Source: Gammaproteobacteria bacterium
GTDB taxonomy: Bacteria > Pseudomonadota > Gammaproteobacteria > GCA-001735895
NCBI GenBank assembly: GCA_020354435.1
Contig: CP070646.1
Span: 2,692,994 to 2,729,804, forward strand
Length of the DNA: 36,811 bases
Reading direction: 5' to 3'
This document shows positions 33,019 through 36,811 of the stretch, one piece after another. The notes under the pieces were generated by a model. The model was not told the DNA's origin, searched no databases, and saw nothing but the letters and a program-made list of their open reading frames with translations. Made by a program: the position numbers and the translations under genes. Every line of letters begins with the position of its first letter. Position 1 is the stretch's first letter.

Positions 33019-33558
33019 ATGCAGTCCCCCGAGCTTAGCCAGAACTATTTCGAGCTATTTGGTCTTAATCCCGTGTTCGAGATCGATCCGACCGAATTGC
33101 ATGCGCGCCAGCAGCGTTTGCAGGCCACTTATCATCCTGACCGGCATGCTGCTTCGAGCGATCAGCAAAAACGCTTATCGGTACAAATGGCGTCCTGGAT
33201 CAACCAGGCTTACGAGACGCTTCAAGATCCGGTCAAGCGCGCGCGCTACCTGCTCGAAATCAATGGCACCAGTATGCCAGACGATTCCGCGACCACTGCC
33301 GACGGCGCCTTTCTGATGGAACAAATCGAGTTGCGCGAAGAGGTCGAGGCCTGTCGTCATGGCGAGAACGGCCTGCAACGCAGCGAGGACATTGCCGAGC
33401 GCCTTGACCAGCGAGCCAACGATCTGGCCCGCGAATTCGTCGACAGTTTCGGCGCCGGAAAGACGGATGCGGCCATCGAAGCCAGCCGTAAGATGCAGTT
33501 TATTCAGCGTATTCAACAGCAACTGGCCGAGCTTCAGTTCGAACTGGAAGATTTCTGA
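33019..33558 (+). CDS. hscB: Co-chaperone HscB
   Basis: A 179-residue J-type co-chaperone. The N-terminal J-domain starts [15 protein letters not shown], with HPD at 39-41 (ATYHPDRH), and the C-terminal three-helix region (about 90-175, [13 protein letters not shown]) is the part that binds IscU in E. coli. It stimulates HscA ATPase and hands over the IscU client. The gene overlaps hscA by one base (TGATG). Retention of a full C-terminal domain despite no iscU in the operon suggests an IscU-like client encoded elsewhere. Confidence 0.95.
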   Translation: MQSPELSQNYFELFGLNPVFEIDPTELHARQQRLQATYHPDRHAASSDQQKRLSVQMASWINQAYETLQDPVKRARYLLEINGTSMPDDSATTADGAFLMEQIELREEVEACRHGENGLQRSEDIAERLDQRANDLAREFVDSFGAGKTDAAIEASRKMQFIQRIQQQLAELQFELEDF

Positions 33559-35429
33559 TGGCGCTGTTGCAGATATCGGAACCTGGCCAATCGGCCGCGC
33601 CGCACCAGCATCGTCACGCGGCCGGTATCGATCTTGGCACCACCAATTCGCTGGTAGCGACGGTGCGCAGCGGCGAGGCGGTTTGCCTGCCCGATGACGA
33701 GGGACGTTGCCTGCTGCCGTCGGTGGTTTGCTATTCCGCCGACCAGTGCCAAGTGGGCTATCCGGCCTGGGCGCACCAAAGCAGCGATCCGCTCAACAGT
33801 ATTTCGTCGGTCAAACGGCTAATGGGACGGGGACTGGAAGACGTCAGCAGGCTGGGCGAAATCCTGCCATACGAATTCGTCAGCTCGAATGACAGCCCGG
33901 TCCCGCGCATACGCACCGCTGGCGGCGATTTTAGCGCGGTCGAAGTATCCAGTGAAATACTGCAGGTTTTGGCGCAGCGCGCACGCGACAGTCTGAACGG
34001 TGATCTCGAAGGCGTGGTAATCACCGTTCCGGCCTATTTCGATGATGCGCAACGCCAGGCCACGCGCGATGCCGCCAAACTCGCCGGTCTGAATTTGTTC
34101 CGCCTGTTGAACGAGCCTACCGCGGCAGCGGTGGCCTATGGCCTGGACCAGAAGGCTGATAGTCTGATCGCAGTGTACGATCTCGGTGGCGGAACTTTCG
34201 ATATCTCGATTTTGCGCCTCAATCGGGGAGTCTTCGAGGTGCTCGCCACCGGCGGCGACTCGTCTCTGGGTGGGGATGACATGGATCACGCCCTCGGCGA
34301 GTGGATTATCGAGCATTGCGGGATCGTGGAACTCGACGCGGGACTGAACCGACAGATTTTACTCGCCGCACGAAGCGCCAAGGAAGCCCTGACGCTAAGC
34401 GAGGCTGTCGAATTTTCAGTCGACTACAGGGGACAGAGCTGGCGTACTGAAATCGATCGTCGCCAGTTCGACGATCTGATCAGCGGCCTGGTCAAGAAGA
34501 CGTTGCAGGCTTGCCGGCGAGCGTTGCGCGATGCCGGATTGAAGCCAGACCAGATTGACGATGTGGTCATGGTTGGCGGCTCGACCCGCGTACCGCTGGT
34601 GCAATCCATGGTGGGCGAATTTTTTGCGCGAGAACCGATGTGCGAACTCGATCCCGACCAGGTGGTGGCGCTCGGTGCGGCAATCCAGGCCGATATCCTG
34701 GCCGGCAACAAGCCCGACAACGAAATGTTGCTGCTTGACGTATTGCCGCTGTCGCTCGGCATCGAAACCATGGGCGGGCTGGCCGAAAAAATCATTGATC
34801 GCAACACGGCAATCCCGGTCGCGCGGGCACAGGAATTTACCACCTTCAAGGATGGTCAGACGGCGATGGCGGTTCACGTGGTGCAGGGTGAACGTGAACT
34901 GGTGTCCGATTGTCGTTCTCTTGCGCGTTTCGAACTGCGCGGTTTTCCGCCGATGGTAGCCGGGGCCGCGCGCATTCGAGTGACCTACCAGGTAGATGCC
35001 GATGGCCTGCTCTCGGTGACCGCCGAAGAGACGACCAGCGGCGTCAAGGCGGACATTGTCGTCAAACCGTCGTACGGCCTGACCGACGGCGAAATCGAAT
35101 CGATGCTGCGTGCATCGATGGAGCATGCGAGTGAAGACATGCAAATGCGCATGCACAAGGAGCAACAGGTCGAGGCGCGACGCGTCATCGAAGCGATCGA
35201 TGCGGCTCTGACTCAGGACGGCGCGTTACTGTTGGACGAATCCGAAATGACGCAGATTCAGCAACAGCGCGATGCGCTGGCGGCCGCGGTCGAATCCGCG
35301 TCCACCGATGAGTTGAAAAAATTGATCAAGGCAGTCGAGCAGGCAAGCGAGGCCTATGTTGCCCGACGAATGAATGCAAGTGTCAAACAGGTGCTTGCCG
35401 GCAAACAAATTGACGAGGTTGATGTTTAA
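33558..35429 (+). CDS. hscA: Fe-S assembly Hsp70 chaperone HscA
   Basis: A 623-residue Hsp70 of the HscA type (E. coli 616). Start with a short extension, then [49 protein letters not shown] and [14 protein letters not shown]; substrate domain after [16 protein letters not shown]; a C-terminal helical lid. It lacks a DnaK-like acidic tail, normal for HscA. With HscB it drives cluster release from IscU, via the LPPVK motif of IscU, so its presence without iscU is notable. It shares one base with hscB and three bases with fdx (TAATG), giving tight coupling. Confidence 0.96.
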   Translation: MALLQISEPGQSAAPHQHRHAAGIDLGTTNSLVATVRSGEAVCLPDDEGRCLLPSVVCYSADQCQVGYPAWAHQSSDPLNSISSVKRLMGRGLEDVSRLGEILPYEFVSSNDSPVPRIRTAGGDFSAVEVSSEILQVLAQRARDSLNGDLEGVVITVPAYFDDAQRQATRDAAKLAGLNLFRLLNEPTAAAVAYGLDQKADSLIAVYDLGGGTFDISILRLNRGVFEVLATGGDSSLGGDDMDHALGEWIIEHCGIVELDAGLNRQILLAARSAKEALTLSEAVEFSVDYRGQSWRTEIDRRQFDDLISGLVKKTLQACRRALRDAGLKPDQIDDVVMVGGSTRVPLVQSMVGEFFAREPMCELDPDQVVALGAAIQADILAGNKPDNEMLLLDVLPLSLGIETMGGLAEKIIDRNTAIPVARAQEFTTFKDGQTAMAVHVVQGERELVSDCRSLARFELRGFPPMVAGAARIRVTYQVDADGLLSVTAEETTSGVKADIVVKPSYGLTDGEIESMLRASMEHASEDMQMRMHKEQQVEARRVIEAIDAALTQDGALLLDESEMTQIQQQRDALAAAVESASTDELKKLIKAVEQASEAYVARRMNASVKQVLAGKQIDEVDV

Positions 35430-35767
35430 TGCCCAGGATTACGGTTTTACCGCACGAAGAATTATGCCCCGAAGGAACGCATTTCGATGTCGAACCGGGT
35501 ATCAGCCTGTGCGATGCATTACTGAGTAATCATGTCGAGATCGAGCACGCTTGTGAAAAATCCTGTGCCTGTACGACCTGTCACGTATATGTGCGCGAGG
35601 GTTTCGATTCACTGGAGGAATCGAGCGAGGATGAGGACGATTACCTCGACAAGGCCTGGGGACTGGATATGGATTCACGCCTGAGCTGTCAGGCGATAGT
35701 GGCCGAAGAAGACCTCACTGTCGAAATTCCTAAGTACACCATCAACATGGTTTCTGAAAACCACTAG
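35429..35767 (+). CDS. fdx: [2Fe-2S] ferredoxin, isc-type (adrenodoxin class)
   Basis: A 112-residue ferredoxin. Cluster ligands are C42, C48, C51 (HACEKSCACTTCHVYV) and C87 (RLSCQAIV); an additional C46 is also seen in E. coli Fdx. The C-terminus is acidic. It supplies electrons for cluster assembly, probably at the desulfurase, and is reduced by ferredoxin-NADP reductase. It begins in the hscA stop and is followed by iscX after 9 bp. All ligands are present. Confidence 0.96.
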   Translation: MPRITVLPHEELCPEGTHFDVEPGISLCDALLSNHVEIEHACEKSCACTTCHVYVREGFDSLEESSEDEDDYLDKAWGLDMDSRLSCQAIVAEEDLTVEIPKYTINMVSENH

Positions 35768-35776
35768 GGGAGAGTC

Positions 35777-35977
35777 ATGAGTCTCAAATGGACCGATACA
35801 CTCGATATCGCTATCGAACTGGCCGAAAGGCACGCCGACGTTGATCCGCAGTATATCCGCTTTACCGATTTGCACGCCTGGGTATGCGAACTCGAGGATT
35901 TCGATGACGACCCGAATCATTCCAACGAGCGAATCCTGGAAGCGATTCAGATGGCCTGGATCGACGAAGCCGATTGA
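35777..35977 (+). CDS. iscX: IscX (YfhJ) small acidic isc protein
   Basis: A 66-residue acidic protein: MSLKWTDTLDIAIELAERHA, then PQYIRFTDLHAWVCELEDFDDDP and the C-terminal ILEAIQMAWIDEAD. It matches E. coli IscX, which binds iron and the desulfurase IscS to tune cluster synthesis. A good ribosome site (GGGGAGAG) lies just upstream. It closes the operon. TTGATTGATCAATTTTT just after the stop is only a weak terminator candidate. Confidence 0.95.
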   Translation: MSLKWTDTLDIAIELAERHADVDPQYIRFTDLHAWVCELEDFDDDPNHSNERILEAIQMAWIDEAD

Positions 35978-36012
35978 TTGATCAATTTTTAGTCAATAAT
36001 TTGACAGAAGCT

Positions 36013-36028
36013 TGTCGGAATTCCGACA
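36013..36028. promoter_or_regulatory. Perfect 16-bp palindrome TGTCGGAATTCCGACA
   Basis: TGTCGGAATTCCGACA is a perfect palindrome about 35 bp after iscX and about 350 bp before the rpfF-like gene. Its form suits a dimeric regulator. I cannot name the protein. Confidence 0.5.
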
Positions 36029-36187
36029 CTTTTGTTGTTCAAAATCAATCACTTTTGATGCGTAATTAAGGTGATTTGAGCGCTTTTTTCGTTAAATGTG
36101 AAAAATTTTTTGTATCAAGAACTATCAAATTAAAGCGATAATCGGCAATACCTTACCGGTTACACTTAAAGTAAATTCTAAAATTTG

Positions 36188-36209
36188 AACTGTGAACTTG
36201 GTCACAGTT
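36188..36209. promoter_or_regulatory. CRP/Clp-type binding site
   Basis: TGTGA-ACTTGG-TCACA (36191-36206) matches the CRP core TGTGA-N6-TCACA at every fixed base, and the palindrome extends to AACTGTGA/TCACAGTT. It lies about 170 bp before the rpfF-like start. If CATAAC (36247) is the -10, the site centres near -60, a class I position; this is a guess. Confidence 0.7.
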
Positions 36210-36331
36210 TGCTTGCAATCATCGCGCTTTTCGGTAAATTGACTCACATAACCCCCCTTCTGAGAAATGGTGGGTAAAGCCCTGAAAATAAAACGATTTA
36301 ACACATCAGGGTTTCTTAACCAGAGCTAATT

Positions 36332-36350
36332 CCCGAATGCAAAATTCGGG
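36332..36350 (+). other. Leader hairpin before the rpfF-like gene
   Basis: CCCGAAT-GCAAA-ATTCGGG: a perfect 7-bp stem with a 5-nt loop, 30 bp before the ATG. No T run follows, so it is not a terminator. It could shape the leader near the ribosome site. Confidence 0.45.
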
Positions 36351-36380
36351 CTCGAAGACAACAATCCGGAGAGAGATACA

Positions 36381-36811
36381 ATGAGCAATATAGCATATAT
36401 CAATGAAGTTACGGCCGAAAAACAGGCCTATGCCGATCAATCGCAACTAAAAACCTATTACGACAGCAAGAACAAGATTGGCTGGTTCCTGATGAAAGGC
36501 GCGCCGCGTCCCTCGTTTACCCTGAGGCTCCTGGATGATATCAGTCAGTATCTCGAAAACGTCAAGGTAGAAATGGATGAGACCGACGGGGAGAAGTACG
36601 ACTACCTGGTCGTCGGTTCAGATGTGGAAGGGGTGTTTAACCTTGGCGGAGATCTGGAATTGTTCAAAAAGTATATACAGAACAGAAACCGGGATGGGTT
36701 ATTTGCCTATGCCAAGAAATGTATCGATATCCTTTATCAGAACATGTTTCATTACAATCTCGACCTGACGACCATCTCCCTGATTCAGGGTGATGCGCTC
36801 GGCGGTGGTTT
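36381..36811 (+). CDS. rpfF: RpfF-like DSF synthase (crotonase superfamily), 3' truncated
   Basis: The first 143 codons of a crotonase-fold protein, cut by the window end. An N-terminal section (1-35) leads to GWFLMKGAPRPSFTLRLLDDI, YDYLVVGSDVEGVFNLGGDL and SLIQGDALGGG. The RPSF-LRLLDDI and GVFNLGGDL-LF segments, with a long helix in between, are characteristic of RpfF, which makes diffusible signal factor (cis-2-unsaturated fatty acids) from acyl-ACP by dehydration and thioester cleavage. The two oxyanion-hole regions are visible; the catalytic glutamates should follow GDALGGG, just beyond the window. Plain enoyl-CoA hydratase is less likely. Ribosome site GGAGAGAG. The rpfC/rpfG partners are not seen. 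Confidence 0.8.
   Translation, partial: MSNIAYINEVTAEKQAYADQSQLKTYYDSKNKIGWFLMKGAPRPSFTLRLLDDISQYLENVKVEMDETDGEKYDYLVVGSDVEGVFNLGGDLELFKKYIQNRNRDGLFAYAKKCIDILYQNMFHYNLDLTTISLIQGDALGGG

Larger units (their letters stand above)
35978..36380. promoter_or_regulatory. 403-bp AT-rich control region before the rpfF-like gene
   Basis: No gene found. In order it holds a short palindrome with a T run after iscX (35973-35990), the palindrome at 36013, long A/T runs at 36083-36113, a perfect CRP-type site at 36188-36209, candidate -10 sequences (TAAATT at 36235 or CATAAC at 36247), an imperfect long-range stem (AGCCCTGA near 36278 with TCAGGGTT near 36306) and a small hairpin at 36332. The final part ends in ribosome site GGAGAGAG. 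Confidence 0.55.

Noticed and set aside
36198-36214. Possible sigma-54 promoter overlapping the CRP-type site
   Set aside because: GG and GC are 9 bp apart rather than 10, and the sequence is fully explained by the CRP palindrome.
36262-36350. Cyclic-di-GMP (GEMM) riboswitch in the rpfF leader
   Set aside because: Fragments such as GGGTAAAGCC and GCAAA look similar, but the paired-helix layout and conserved core are not present.
1-36811. CRISPR arrays, tRNA/rRNA genes, integrases or transposases
   Set aside because: None found on reading both strands; repeats present are short palindromic elements without spacers or enzymes.

Overview
The window reads as chromosomal core DNA of a sulfur-oxidising gammaproteobacterium, probably marine or sedimentary and mixotrophic. 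The main pointers are a three-gene dissimilatory APS reductase operon of the aprM-aprB-aprA type (membrane-anchored form known from sulfur oxidisers), an isc gene order of the proteobacterial kind, and E. coli-like SuhB, TrmJ, AceA, AceK, HscA/HscB and IscX. No phage genes, transposase genes, CRISPR arrays, rRNA or tRNA genes were seen. Coding density is high and nearly all genes are intact; only the first gene (glycerate 2-kinase) and the last (RpfF-like DSF synthase) are cut by the window edges.

Layout. 1-1512: glycerate kinase end and a DUF1330 protein. 1759-4775 (minus): a dnaK-dnaJ pair with a divergent DnaK. 5129-9706: propionyl-CoA synthetase and a LysR regulator (minus), divergent from isocitrate lyase (plus). 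9970-11018: an unknown 211-aa protein and a 53-aa protein. 11229-15949 (minus): aprM-aprB-aprA, a terminator, then a small unknown protein, an FKBP-type isomerase and a HIT protein. 16240-16719: RraA-like protein. 16905-23125 (minus): cbrX-cbrA-cbrB-aceK, divergent from acetyl-CoA synthetase (23332-25278). 25434-28363: second HIT protein, lexA, suhB, trmJ. 28463-31002: a Spy/CpxP-like periplasmic protein and an RstA/RstB-like two-component system. 31056-35977: iscR-iscS-iscA-hscB-hscA-fdx-iscX. 36381-end: rpfF-like gene behind a 403-bp regulatory region.

How it fits together. One theme is C2/C3 acid use: PrpE and Acs activate propionate and acetate, isocitrate lyase opens the glyoxylate shunt, AceK controls the isocitrate branch point, and the SLC5-fused kinase CbrA with the NtrC-type regulator CbrB sits between aceK and acs. 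The second theme is sulfur energy metabolism plus Fe-S biology: Apr needs FAD and two [4Fe-4S] clusters, and the isc operon supplies cluster assembly factors.

Most notable observations: the isc operon lacks iscU, and its IscR has lost three of the four [2Fe-2S] ligands although a near-consensus type 1 IscR site overlaps its promoter. The lexA promoter carries two oppositely oriented arms resembling the GTTC-N7-GTTC (alphaproteobacterial) LexA box. A perfect CRP/Clp palindrome lies upstream of the rpfF-like gene. Phased GTTAC repeats precede spy-rstAB, two ATTGT-N2-ACAAT sites lie exactly 63 bp apart before prpE, a terminator-like hairpin sits in the aceA leader, and four different palindromic repeat elements all lie in gaps between convergent genes.
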